Assembly: GCA_020845735.1 (NCBI GenBank)
Contig: JADLFF010000063.1
Coordinates: 1 to 35,669, forward strand
DNA from: Dehalococcoidia bacterium
GTDB taxonomy: Bacteria; Chloroflexota; Dehalococcoidia; UBA2979
DNA length: 35,669 nucleotides
Direction of reading: 5' to 3'
The notes beneath the pieces were generated by a model. The model was given only the letters and a program-made list of their open reading frames with translations, was not told where the DNA came from and searched no databases. Each line of letters opens with the position of its first letter. The stretch's first letter is position 1. A program made the position numbers and the translations under genes. Positions 9,153-16,748 of the stretch are shown one piece after another.

Positions 9153-9904
9153 CGATGCCCTCCTGGCATGGCCGGCTCCGTGTGCCGGCCGTCCTCGCCC
9201 GGCGCGTCCGGCTGGATGGCGAACCGCCTCGCGAGCTCCACCTCGACGGCGCGGGCCACGTCCTCGACCGTCACTCCCGAGGCGTGCTCGGCGGCGCTCC
9301 CCAGCGACGCGGGCGCCCACGGGATCGCGAGGGCGGCGTTCACCCTTGTGAGCACCGCGCGCAGCCGGTCGGCGTCATCGACGACCACGAACGCGCCAAG
9401 GTGTGCGCCCGAGGCCGTCACGCGCTGCCCCAGGCCCGCGAGCTTGGACCGCCCGCCCACGCCGACGCTGAAGTCGCCGGGACAGTACTCCCCCGCGACC
9501 GGCCCCACCTCTGCCGCGACGCCCAGCGCGCGCAGCGCAGCGGCGACCAGCGACGCCAGCATGCTGAATCGAGGGCGAATGCGCGCGCGCCCCTCGGGGC
9601 CGGGGATCGTCCACGCGATCCCGAGGGTCGCCGGGCCCGCCGCGATCGCGCGCCCACCCTCGACGCGTGACGTGGCCGCGAAGCCCGCGCCGCGCGCCGC
9701 CTCCAGGGCACGCGCGTAGCCGGGCGCACGCTCGTCCCGCGGTCCGAACGCGACGCAGTCGCTCACCCGGAACAGGCGCACCACCTCGGGCGCACCCGGG
9801 CCGGCACGCTCGAGGAGCGTGCGCGACTCCGCGACGACATCCGCGGGACTGGCGAGGCTCGCGACATCCGAGCCCAGGGCGATCCGGCGAGTCGTCGTGC
9901 TCAC
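9149..9904 (-). CDS. Lipoyl/octanoyl transferase or ligase of the LplA/LipM family
   Basis: First gene of the gcv operon; it very likely attaches an octanoyl or lipoyl group to GcvH. The 251-residue protein has the biotin/lipoate-ligase fold signatures: SRVEGGRAIAAG near residue 79 and EYCPGDFSVGVGGRSKLAGLGQR at 139-161. The last segment aligns by eye with the LipM pattern in which a catalytic Cys precedes the GRK-x-x-G-x-x-Q lysine motif; here these are Cys141 and Lys154. This favours an octanoyltransferase reading, but a salvage ligase is possible. The start is GTG at 9902-9904, the first initiator after an in-frame stop; CGAGGG abuts it. Its stop overlaps the gcvT start by 4 bases. Confidence 0.8.
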   Translation of the reverse strand: MSTTTRRIALGSDVASLASPADVVAESRTLLERAGPGAPEVVRLFRVSDCVAFGPRDERAPGYARALEAARGAGFAATSRVEGGRAIAAGPATLGIAWTIPGPEGRARIRPRFSMLASLVAAALRALGVAAEVGPVAGEYCPGDFSVGVGGRSKLAGLGQRVTASGAHLGAFVVVDDADRLRAVLTRVNAALAIPWAPASLGSAAEHASGVTVEDVARAVEVELARRFAIQPDAPGEDGRHTEPAMPGGHR

Positions 9905-9944
9905 CCCTCGATGGTCTGCGCTGCGGCCTCACCTGGGAAGTCCC

Positions 9945-10796
9945 TCAGTAGAGGCGGGCCGCCGCATCCTCGAGGGCGCGCTGCTCAGACTCGCTCATCG
10001 GCTCGTCGCGCGCGACGGTCGCCACGTTCTCGGCGATCCGCGAGGGGTAGCTCGCGCCGGGGATGGCGACGGACACGCCCGGCTGCGCGAGGACGTACCG
10101 CAGCAGGTTGGCCGGTGTGAGGACCCCCGCATCGCCCGCCGCGAGGCGTCCGCGCATCACACTGGTGCGACCCGACCCGCCGACCGGCCGCATCACGATC
10201 ACGCCCACATCGAGGCCGTGCGCGAGCTCGATCAGCGGGCGGGAGTCCGGGTAGAACGCCGAGTACTCGAGCATGATCGTGTCGAACTCACCCGACCGGA
10301 TGAGCTGCTCCGCCACCTCGAGGTTGTGCGACGAGACGCCGATAGAGCGGATGAGCTCGCGATAGCGCGCGACCTGCAGCCCCTCGAGCGCGCCGTTCGC
10401 GCCCATCGCCTCCTCGTACGCCGCGGGCGTCGAGATGTCGTGCAACTGGTACAGCGTGATCTGCTCGAGGCCGAGCACGCTGAGCGAGCGGTCGACGTCG
10501 CGCTGGCTGCCATCGAGGGTGTGGCTGAAGGTCTTGCTGCCGACGTGTGCCGGGAAGTCGTGCGCGGGGACATCGAGGCCCGCCCCACCCGGCTCGCGGA
10601 GCTCACGGACCAGCTGCCCGATGAGGAACTCGCTGCCCGCGTACTCGCGCGCGGTATCGATGAAGTTGATGCCGGCCTCGAGGGCCGCGCGCAGCGTCGC
10701 GGCGCCCTCGGGAGACTGGGACGTGTCCATCGCGCCGAGGCCGAGCGCGGTGACCATGAGGCCGGTGCGACCGAGTCGCCGTCGTGGCAGGTCCAT
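9945..10796 (-). CDS. Aldo/keto reductase
   Basis: NAD(P)H-dependent aldo/keto reductase, 283 residues, (beta/alpha)8 barrel. The start RRRLGRTGLMVTALGLGAM is typical. Catalytic tetrad residues can be read as Asp and Tyr in FIDTAREYAGSE, Lys in HVGSKTFSHT and His in TLYQLHDIS. The C-terminal cofactor-binding stretch VSVAIPGASYPSRIAENV is also in place. The ATG at 10794-10796 follows a G-rich Shine-Dalgarno. The family is close to the oxidoreductases that include D-threo-aldose 1-dehydrogenase; the substrate cannot be told. It lies 74 bases after the glycoside-hydrolase-like gene on the same strand, so they may share a transcript. Confidence 0.9.
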   Translation of the reverse strand: MDLPRRRLGRTGLMVTALGLGAMDTSQSPEGAATLRAALEAGINFIDTAREYAGSEFLIGQLVRELREPGGAGLDVPAHDFPAHVGSKTFSHTLDGSQRDVDRSLSVLGLEQITLYQLHDISTPAAYEEAMGANGALEGLQVARYRELIRSIGVSSHNLEVAEQLIRSGEFDTIMLEYSAFYPDSRPLIELAHGLDVGVIVMRPVGGSGRTSVMRGRLAAGDAGVLTPANLLRYVLAQPGVSVAIPGASYPSRIAENVATVARDEPMSESEQRALEDAAARLY

Positions 10797-10870
10797 CGCG
10801 CCCCCCCTCGAGGACCGCTCATCCTCGATCGAGCGTAGCGGAGGTGGCACGGCCTCGAGCTGGCGCCCGG

Positions 10871-12202
10871 CTACGAGCAGCGCACGAAGAGCGGCACGTT
10901 CGCCGTCAGCGTCGCGGGGAAGTTGCGGTTCACCGCCGCCGGGGCACCGAGGACATACGTGCGCCACGCGCCACCTTCGAGGAGGGCGAACACGGCGGGA
11001 GTGCAGCCACCCCTCGCCAGGTAGTCCGCCAGCACCGAGGGGGCGCCACCCGAGCCGACCACCATCAGGGCCACCGATCCCGGGCCCGGGATCGCGCCTA
11101 CGAGCGGCTGCCCCGTCGTCGGCACCGAGGCCGGCGGAGGCGCGGCCGTCGCGGCGGTGCCGGTCAGCGCGTGGCTGCTCGCAAAGGCGCGCGCCGAGGC
11201 GTAGCCGAACGCGATGCGGTCGTTGGTCTTCTCCGGGAAGATCGACCACGCCCAGGCGCCCGCGTATCCCGAGTCGTACCAGTGCCGCCAGCGCTCGTCG
11301 GTGGTCGCGCTGTCGGGCGCGTCCCACTCGCCGATGACCACTGGCAGCGACGTCCTGTAGCCGCTCGCAATCGAGGCGTAGTCGCGACACGCCGCGCACG
11401 CGCTCGCCCACGTCATTGGCGAGTAGTAGTGCGGCGAGTGGAAATCGAGGCGCACGCTCTGCCACATCGGGATGCCGTCGAGGGTGGCCTGGCCCAGCGT
11501 GACCAGCGCCTGCGAGCGCGCGTGCACCTCGCGCTCGATGAGCCCGGCGAGGGCGACCGTGTTCGCCTCGGAGGCGAGCCCGTTCCAGATCTGCCACTCC
11601 GGCTCGTTGACGATCTCCCACGCGAGGATGCGCGGGCTCGAGGCGTAGCGGGAGAACATCGTGCCCAGCGCCGTCGCGAGTTGCTGCCGCATCGCGGGAT
11701 CGTCGAGCCACTCCCGCGGCATGAGGTCGGGACTGACGCCGGCGAAGAGGACGAACACGAAGTACAGGTCGTGCTGCTCCGCGAGGGCGAGCGCGGCGTC
11801 GAGGTCCGCGTACACCGTCGGGCTCACCTCGAGCGCGCCCGAGGCACCCCTCCGGATCTGCGCGATCTGGCCCGGCTGGCCGGGCTCGAACATCCACCAG
11901 CGCAGCGTGTCGAGGCCAGTCGCGCGGAACCGGCCGAAGCGCTCGTCGAGGGCCGCACGCACCGCCGGATCGCTCACGCCGCCCGAGGCGCCGCACCCGA
12001 AGTCACAGCCCCAGTTGAACCAGGGCACGTTCGCACCGGCGAGGAAGCGGTCCTTGCCCGCCCAGGTCACGCGCCCCGAGGGCGCCGCGGTCGCAGGCGT
12101 GCGATCGAGCAGGAGGACAGCCATCGCCGCCACCAGCCCGGCAGCCAGCACCACGCCGAGCATCGATGCGCGTACTCGCCGCGCCGAGGTGGCGTCCGTC
12201 AC
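10871..12202 (-). CDS. Secreted or membrane-anchored glycoside hydrolase-like protein (clan GH-A, GH5-like)
   Basis: A basic N-terminus (ARRVRAS) followed by a hydrophobic segment at about residues 14-32 predicts export or an uncleaved anchor. The middle is a TIM-barrel glycosidase. LAWEIVNEPEWQIW carries the Asn-Glu-Pro acid/base motif (Glu200), and LPVVIGEWDAP carries the candidate nucleophile Glu292. FHSPHYYSPM lies between them. An Ala/Pro linker near residue 370 leads to a C-terminal module of about 75 residues that I do not recognise. The start is GTG at 12200-12202; ATG at 12163 would remove the basic n-region. Any earlier start would run into the tRNA gene. Substrate unknown; a mannanase or cellulase-like barrel is the best analogy. 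Confidence 0.8.
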   Translation of the reverse strand: MTDATSARRVRASMLGVVLAAGLVAAMAVLLLDRTPATAAPSGRVTWAGKDRFLAGANVPWFNWGCDFGCGASGGVSDPAVRAALDERFGRFRATGLDTLRWWMFEPGQPGQIAQIRRGASGALEVSPTVYADLDAALALAEQHDLYFVFVLFAGVSPDLMPREWLDDPAMRQQLATALGTMFSRYASSPRILAWEIVNEPEWQIWNGLASEANTVALAGLIEREVHARSQALVTLGQATLDGIPMWQSVRLDFHSPHYYSPMTWASACAACRDYASIASGYRTSLPVVIGEWDAPDSATTDERWRHWYDSGYAGAWAWSIFPEKTNDRIAFGYASARAFASSHALTGTAATAAPPPASVPTTGQPLVGAIPGPGSVALMVVGSGGAPSVLADYLARGGCTPAVFALLEGGAWRTYVLGAPAAVNRNFPATLTANVPLFVRCS

Positions 12203-12235
12203 GTCGCAAGCCGTCTCAGCGATGGAACCTGGGGG

Positions 12236-12311
<76 letters not shown>

Positions 12312-12333
12312 ACGGGAAACAGGCGCGAGCCGG

Positions 12334-12362
12334 ATGGTACCGAGGCTGCTCGCGACCGACAA
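12334..12362 (-). promoter_or_regulatory. Putative sigma-70 promoter for tRNA-Phe
   Basis: On the minus strand TTGTCG (-35, 12357-12362), a 17-base spacer, then TACCAT (-10, 12334-12339). It lies about 22 bases before the tRNA 5' end and after the stop of the preceding gene, so the tRNA can be an independent transcript. Confidence 0.5.
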
Positions 12363-12394
12363 CCTGAGCGTCACAACGGTTCGAGGCCGGCGCG

Positions 12395-12697
12395 CTACAG
12401 CGGAGGAGCCTGCGGCGCCCCCTCCTCGGCGGGCTCCGTGGCGGGGCGGGCCGGCTCGCCGGTGCGCTCCACCTCGATGGTGCATTCGCTGAGCATCGCG
12501 GCCAACGCCCCGATGGCGGCGAGTGCCGGGGCGATCACCGCGCCCACCACGCCTGCGGTCAGGGGGAACACCGCGATCGTGGTCTCGCCCTGCTTGATCG
12601 TCACGCGGCGGACGTTGCCCTCGTGCAGCAGCTGCTTGAAGCGCGAGATCAGGTGCTCGGCGCGCAGCTCGAAGCGTTCGGTCGTCTGCTCGTTCAT
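12395..12697 (-). CDS. DUF4342-like small protein
   Basis: A 100-residue protein starting at ATG 12695-12697, behind GGAGGTG with good spacing. A charged N-terminal helix (EQTTERFELRAEHLISRFKQLLHEGN) is followed by VRRVTIKQGETTIAVFPLTAGVVGAVIAPALAAIGALAAMLSECTIEVE. The pattern of a short strand, 'IPLTxGV' and an Ala-rich hydrophobic segment matches what I know of the DUF4342 family, whose function is not established. The hydrophobic stretch at about residues 46-70 could be membrane-associated. A Pro/Ala/Glu tail ends the protein. A longer reading to 12769 exists but has no family-like sequence. Confidence 0.75.
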   Translation of the reverse strand: MNEQTTERFELRAEHLISRFKQLLHEGNVRRVTIKQGETTIAVFPLTAGVVGAVIAPALAAIGALAAMLSECTIEVERTGEPARPATEPAEEGAPQAPPL

Positions 12698-12841
12698 GTG
12701 CGTCACCTCCAGATCCCAGTGTGCCACGCGAGGCGGCGCCTGCGAGGGACGATCGACACGCGCGCGCACGCCTCGTGGCCGCGCGGCGGCACGGCCCGCT
12801 CGAGGGCAGCACGAGCCGCCCGAGCCGCCCGGTGCAGCAGC

Positions 12842-14569
12842 CTAGAAGGCGAGCCGGCTCCCGGTCCTCGTACCGACCCATTCGAAGATCGCGACGCGGT
12901 CATTGCGGAAGCGGAGGCGGAACCCATCGGAGTGGAGGAGCGAGTCAAACGACGCCGTGCAGCAATCGGGCACCGGCGTGCGCGGATTCTCCTCCGTGTA
13001 CGCGGCCGCCGAGCCAATCGGCACGTAGACGAAGTCGAACGGCCGGTCCGTGCGCTCGGACCAGTTGAGCATGCACGCGGTGTCGAACCAGCCACACCAC
13101 GCGGCGTCGAGCTGCCGCTCGATCGCCGTGTCGAACGGGACATCCGAGAGCCACTCGTGCCCCTGGACTGTCGTAATGCTGTGGCGCTGCGCGATCGCAG
13201 GGAACCACTCGCCCTGCATGTCCGACCACCAGCCGGTCGAGGGCGACAGGACGAAGAAGCGGCTGTCCGGCGGACTCGACTCGCGGACCCACTCCATCGC
13301 CTCGCGATCCGCGGGCGAGAGGATGAGCAGCGGCTCGCGCGCCGCGACCGGGGCCGCGATGCCCATCGCGAGCCACAGCACGCCGATGGCGACCGCGGCG
13401 CTGACGGGGGGCATCACGTCGCGCAGCTCCTGGAACCACCGGCGGAGGCGGCCGTCGGGCTCAGGATCCCCGGCTTCCGTGGTGCGGGAGCTCGCACCCC
13501 TCGCGAGGTCGAAAAACCCGATCGCCGCCAGGCTCGCCAGCGGCACCATCGCGTACGACGCTCCCGCACGGGGATCCATCACGAAGATGAGGAACAGCCA
13601 CGAGGGCAGCAGCAACTGCCGCCGCCGGAGCGTCGTGAACAACCCCGCGAGGCCGAACACGGCCAGGATGTCGAACCCCGGCGTATCCGAGAAGGCGAAG
13701 CGCGCGAGCATCTGCAGACCGGCGGCGAATCGCTCGCCGCTGTTGAGCGCCGCGATGAACGGCGAGAGGCCGTGATTGACCACCACCGTCCCCCACCAGG
13801 GAGCCGTGAGCACGAAGCCCGCGGCGCCGAGGAGCACCGTGTCCCGAATCCCGCCCACGCCTCGGCGGCCGTTGGCCCAGAAGACGATGCTCGAGTAGAC
13901 CACGAGCCAGCCGCCCTCGAGGTGACTCAGCACGGCTCCCGTCGCGAACACCGCGGACAGGATCAGCGGCCGCCGACCGCCCCGGTCGTAGAGGTCGTAC
14001 AGCTGCGTCAGCGCCAGGACCGCGAAGAGGAACCCGAGGCTGCGCGTCAGCCCCCCCCCCATCACCATCCAGACGTACGCGCGCGGCAGCACCGCGAACG
14101 CCGCGGTCGCGAAGACGGCCATCCACGCGTCGCCGGTGAGCCGCCTCGCGAGGGGGTACGTGGCGAGGGTGGTCGCCACCGAGACGATGACGGGCATCAG
14201 CCGCACCACCTCGAGGCTGCTGACGTCGAACAGCGACGTGACCAGTGCCGCCAGGTAGAACGCCAGCGGCGGGTAGGCGAACGGGATGTTGAGGTTGTTG
14301 TAGGTCGTGAACGCGGGGAGGCGGAAGCTGTTCGCCCGCAGGTCCTCGATCATGACCCAGAAGAGGCCGCCGTCGTTGGCGGGGAACACATCGCCGCGGA
14401 GGGGCGCCAGCCGGATCGAGGTGGCCGCGACCAGCACGATCACGAGCGCGATCCCGATCGCGGGGCGCGAATACCAGAGCGCGCGCGGCGACGCCGCGTT
14501 CGCACGTTCGAGGAGCGACAGCACTGGGGGGCTCGTCGCCGGCGACGTTTCAGTCCGTGCGGGCCACAT
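12842..14569 (-). CDS. Polytopic membrane protein, possibly a GT-C type glycosyltransferase
   Basis: A 575-residue protein with about ten predicted membrane segments. The first is near residues 37-50 (IGIALVIVLVAATSIRLAPL). It is followed by an extracytoplasmic-looking loop with DGGLFWVMIEDLRANSFRLPAFTTYNNLNIPFAYPPLAFYLAAL. An acidic residue after the first membrane segment, followed by a 'YPP' turn, is typical of dolichol/polyprenyl-phosphate-sugar dependent GT-C proteins, so that is the best analogy. The C-terminal 150 residues are soluble (RFFVLSPSTGWWSDMQGEWFPAIAQRHS). No certain catalytic motif is seen, so the function stays open. The ATG at 14567-14569 has GGAGGG close upstream. A possible -10 (TATGAT) lies at 14631-14636. 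Confidence 0.7.
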   Translation of the reverse strand: MWPARTETSPATSPPVLSLLERANAASPRALWYSRPAIGIALVIVLVAATSIRLAPLRGDVFPANDGGLFWVMIEDLRANSFRLPAFTTYNNLNIPFAYPPLAFYLAALVTSLFDVSSLEVVRLMPVIVSVATTLATYPLARRLTGDAWMAVFATAAFAVLPRAYVWMVMGGGLTRSLGFLFAVLALTQLYDLYDRGGRRPLILSAVFATGAVLSHLEGGWLVVYSSIVFWANGRRGVGGIRDTVLLGAAGFVLTAPWWGTVVVNHGLSPFIAALNSGERFAAGLQMLARFAFSDTPGFDILAVFGLAGLFTTLRRRQLLLPSWLFLIFVMDPRAGASYAMVPLASLAAIGFFDLARGASSRTTEAGDPEPDGRLRRWFQELRDVMPPVSAAVAIGVLWLAMGIAAPVAAREPLLILSPADREAMEWVRESSPPDSRFFVLSPSTGWWSDMQGEWFPAIAQRHSITTVQGHEWLSDVPFDTAIERQLDAAWCGWFDTACMLNWSERTDRPFDFVYVPIGSAAAYTEENPRTPVPDCCTASFDSLLHSDGFRLRFRNDRVAIFEWVGTRTGSRLAF

Positions 14570-14712
14570 TTCCCTCCGAGCGTATCAGCGCTCTCGTTAC
14601 ATTCGATGCGCCGAAACCCGCGGGACCCCAATCATAATCGCTGACCGAACATCCGTACTGGCGCGTCCCGTCCGACTCGCCCCGCGGCGTTCGTCAGGGT
14701 CGTGAGCGGTCG

Positions 14713-15804
14713 TCAGCGCTCGTCGTCGAACGAGCGCAGCCTCGCCACCGTGTCCGCGTCGAGGCGCCGCAGCACCTCGGCGAGGAGTCGCGCGGCGCCC
14801 TCGATGTCCGAGCGCTGCACGACACCCGTGTGGCTGTGGAGGTAGCGCACGGGCACCGTGAGGTTCACGACGGGCGCACCGGCGAACGCGCGCTGGATCG
14901 CCGAGCCGTCCTGTCCGTAGCCGCTCAGCACGTTGTACTGGAGCGCCAGGCCCAGCTCGCCGGCGAGGTCGGCCAGGAAGTCCCGGAGGCGGAGGTTCGG
15001 CAGCATCGAGGAGTCGTGCAGGAAGATGCCCGGCCCGCCCCCCAGCCGCTCCTGTGCCTCGTCCTGGCTGATGCCGGGGTAGTCCGCGGCGACCCCCGAC
15101 TCCACGTTGATCGCGAGGTCCGGCTGCACCGCGTGCGCCGAGGTCTGCGCGCCGCGCAGGCCCACCTCCTCCTGCACCGTCGCGACCGCCACCACCTCGT
15201 TGGGGTGGCCGCCGGCGTCGAGCTCGCGCAGCGCGAGGGCGATCACGGCCAGCCCGACGCGGTCGTCCCACGCCTTCGCGAGGTAGCGCGTGCCACCGGC
15301 CAGCGGCTGGAACAGGCTGTCCGGCACCACCGGGTCGCCGGGCCGGATCCCGAGGCGCTCGGCGGCGTCCTCACGGCTGGTTGCGCCGACATCGATGAAC
15401 AGGTCCTGCTTCTTGAAGACCTGGCCGCGCGCCTCGGGGGTCATCACGTGCACCGTCTTGATCCCGGTCACCCCGGGGACGGCGCCGGACCGAGTCAGCA
15501 CGCGCCAGCGCTGGTTCACGATCGCCTGGTCGAGCCACCCGCCGAGGGTCTCGAACTTCAGGTAGCCGTCGTCCGTGATCCGCCGCACGAGGAGCCCCAG
15601 CTCGTCCATGTGGGCCGCGACCATCACTCGTGGGCGCTCCTGCGTGCCGGGGAAGCGCGCGATGAGCGACCCCAGCCCGTCCGTCTCGAGGCTGCTCGCG
15701 GCGGCCCACTCGCGGCGCATGATCGCGCGCACGGGCCCCTCGAAGCCCGTCGGGCCATCGGCGTTGGTCAGCTCCGCGAGCAGCGTCTCGAGGGCGTCGG
15801 GCAT
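14713..15804 (-). CDS. M42 family metallo-aminopeptidase
   Basis: Dinuclear-metal aminopeptidase of the M42 family (also annotated as endoglucanase/glutamyl aminopeptidase), 363 residues. Candidate metal ligands and catalytic residues are His65 in VAAHMDELG, Asp180 in AKAWDDRVGL, Glu212-Glu213 in VQEEVGLRGAQ, the acidic residue Glu235 in AINVESGVAADYPG and His323 in YLHSHTGVV. All are in the usual order and spacing. The start ATG (15802-15804) is fixed by AAGGAG with a 6-base spacer. It probably acts in the cytoplasm on peptides. It is divergent from the response-regulator gene. Confidence 0.92.
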   Translation of the reverse strand: MPDALETLLAELTNADGPTGFEGPVRAIMRREWAAASSLETDGLGSLIARFPGTQERPRVMVAAHMDELGLLVRRITDDGYLKFETLGGWLDQAIVNQRWRVLTRSGAVPGVTGIKTVHVMTPEARGQVFKKQDLFIDVGATSREDAAERLGIRPGDPVVPDSLFQPLAGGTRYLAKAWDDRVGLAVIALALRELDAGGHPNEVVAVATVQEEVGLRGAQTSAHAVQPDLAINVESGVAADYPGISQDEAQERLGGGPGIFLHDSSMLPNLRLRDFLADLAGELGLALQYNVLSGYGQDGSAIQRAFAGAPVVNLTVPVRYLHSHTGVVQRSDIEGAARLLAEVLRRLDADTVARLRSFDDER

Positions 15805-15893
15805 CGTGAGCTCCTTTGTGGGTGCGGCTGGGGGGATGCTACCAGCGGGCTCCGCGTGCTCCACTACGCCTGTTGGGTGACTTCTTTGCCCGA

Positions 15894-15934
15894 AGGTCCC
15901 ACCTCGAGGGGGCCACTGTGCCCTCGGAGGTCCC
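15894..15934. promoter_or_regulatory. Candidate regulator-binding dyad between the M42 peptidase and response-regulator genes
   Basis: AGGTCCC occurs twice (15894-15900 and 15928-15934). Between the copies lies an imperfect inverted repeat, ACCTCGAGGG (15901-15910) against CCCTCGGAGGT (15921-15931). A GGGAC follows at 15966-15970. NarL-type regulators often bind such dyads, so autoregulation is possible. This is inference only. Confidence 0.3.
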
Positions 15935-16062
15935 CCCTGCCGGACGGACAGTAGGGTGCACCGACGGGACGAGTGCGTGCGAGGCACCGCGACGGCGCTC
16001 GGGCGCAACTGAGAGGCCCCACCGTGATCGCGGACACCGTCCCGCAGGTAAGGGAGAGCCAC

Positions 16063-16725
16063 GTGGCCACCCAGCAGATTCGCGTGCTGCTCGTCGATGA
16101 CCACGAGCTGGTGCGCCGCGGCCTCCAGTCGATCCTCGATCGCAACCCCGAGATCGCCGTCGTGGGTGAGGCCGCCTCGATGCAGTCCGGCATCGCCGAG
16201 GCGCTGCGGCTCCGCCCGGACGTCGTGGTAATGGACCTGCGGCTGCCGGACGGCTCCGGCGTGGAGGCGTGCCGCCAGATCCGTGTCGACAACCCGGACG
16301 CGCGCGTCCTCATCCTCACCTCCCACGCGGACGAGGATGCGCTGTTCGCAGCGGTCCTCGCCGGCGCCTCCGGGTACGTGCTCAAGGACCTGGACCCGGC
16401 CGGCATCCAGAACGGCATCCTCACGGTCGGCCGAGGTGGCTCGCTGCTGGATCCGCAGATGGCGACCCGGGTCCTGGAGCGGATGCGCCGCGGCAGCGCG
16501 CAGCACCCGGCCGACGATGCCTTCGCGGCGCTGTCTCCGCAGGAGGACCGCATCCTCGAGATGATCGGGGACGGCATGACGAACCGCCAGATCGCGGATC
16601 GGCTGTCCTTGAGTGAGAAGACCGTCAAGAACTACGTCTCGGAGCTCTACGCCAAGCTGAACGTGGAACGCCGAGCCCAGGCGGCCTCCCTCGCGACCGA
16701 GCGCCGGCTCCGTAAGCGCCAGTAG
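16063..16725 (+). CDS. NarL/DevR-type response regulator
   Basis: A 220-residue two-component regulator. The receiver domain (residues 5-120) has the acidic pair Asp12-Asp13 in LLVDDHELVRRG, phospho-acceptor Asp58 in VVVMDLRLPDGSG, Thr86 in LILTSHAD and Lys108 in SGYVLKDLD. The C-terminal LuxR-type helix-turn-helix is LSPQEDRILEMIGDGMTNRQIADRLSLSEKTVKNYVSELYAKLNV. I chose GTG at 16063 (GGGAG, 6-base spacing) because similarity starts at once. GTG at 16024 with GAGAGG upstream is an alternative that adds 13 residues. The kinase gene starts 23 bases after the stop. The overall arrangement is like DevR/DosR of actinobacteria, but the inducing signal is unknown. Confidence 0.93.
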   Translation: MATQQIRVLLVDDHELVRRGLQSILDRNPEIAVVGEAASMQSGIAEALRLRPDVVVMDLRLPDGSGVEACRQIRVDNPDARVLILTSHADEDALFAAVLAGASGYVLKDLDPAGIQNGILTVGRGGSLLDPQMATRVLERMRRGSAQHPADDAFAALSPQEDRILEMIGDGMTNRQIADRLSLSEKTVKNYVSELYAKLNVERRAQAASLATERRLRKRQ

Positions 16726-16748
16726 ACAGCCCGAGAACACGGTCGCGA

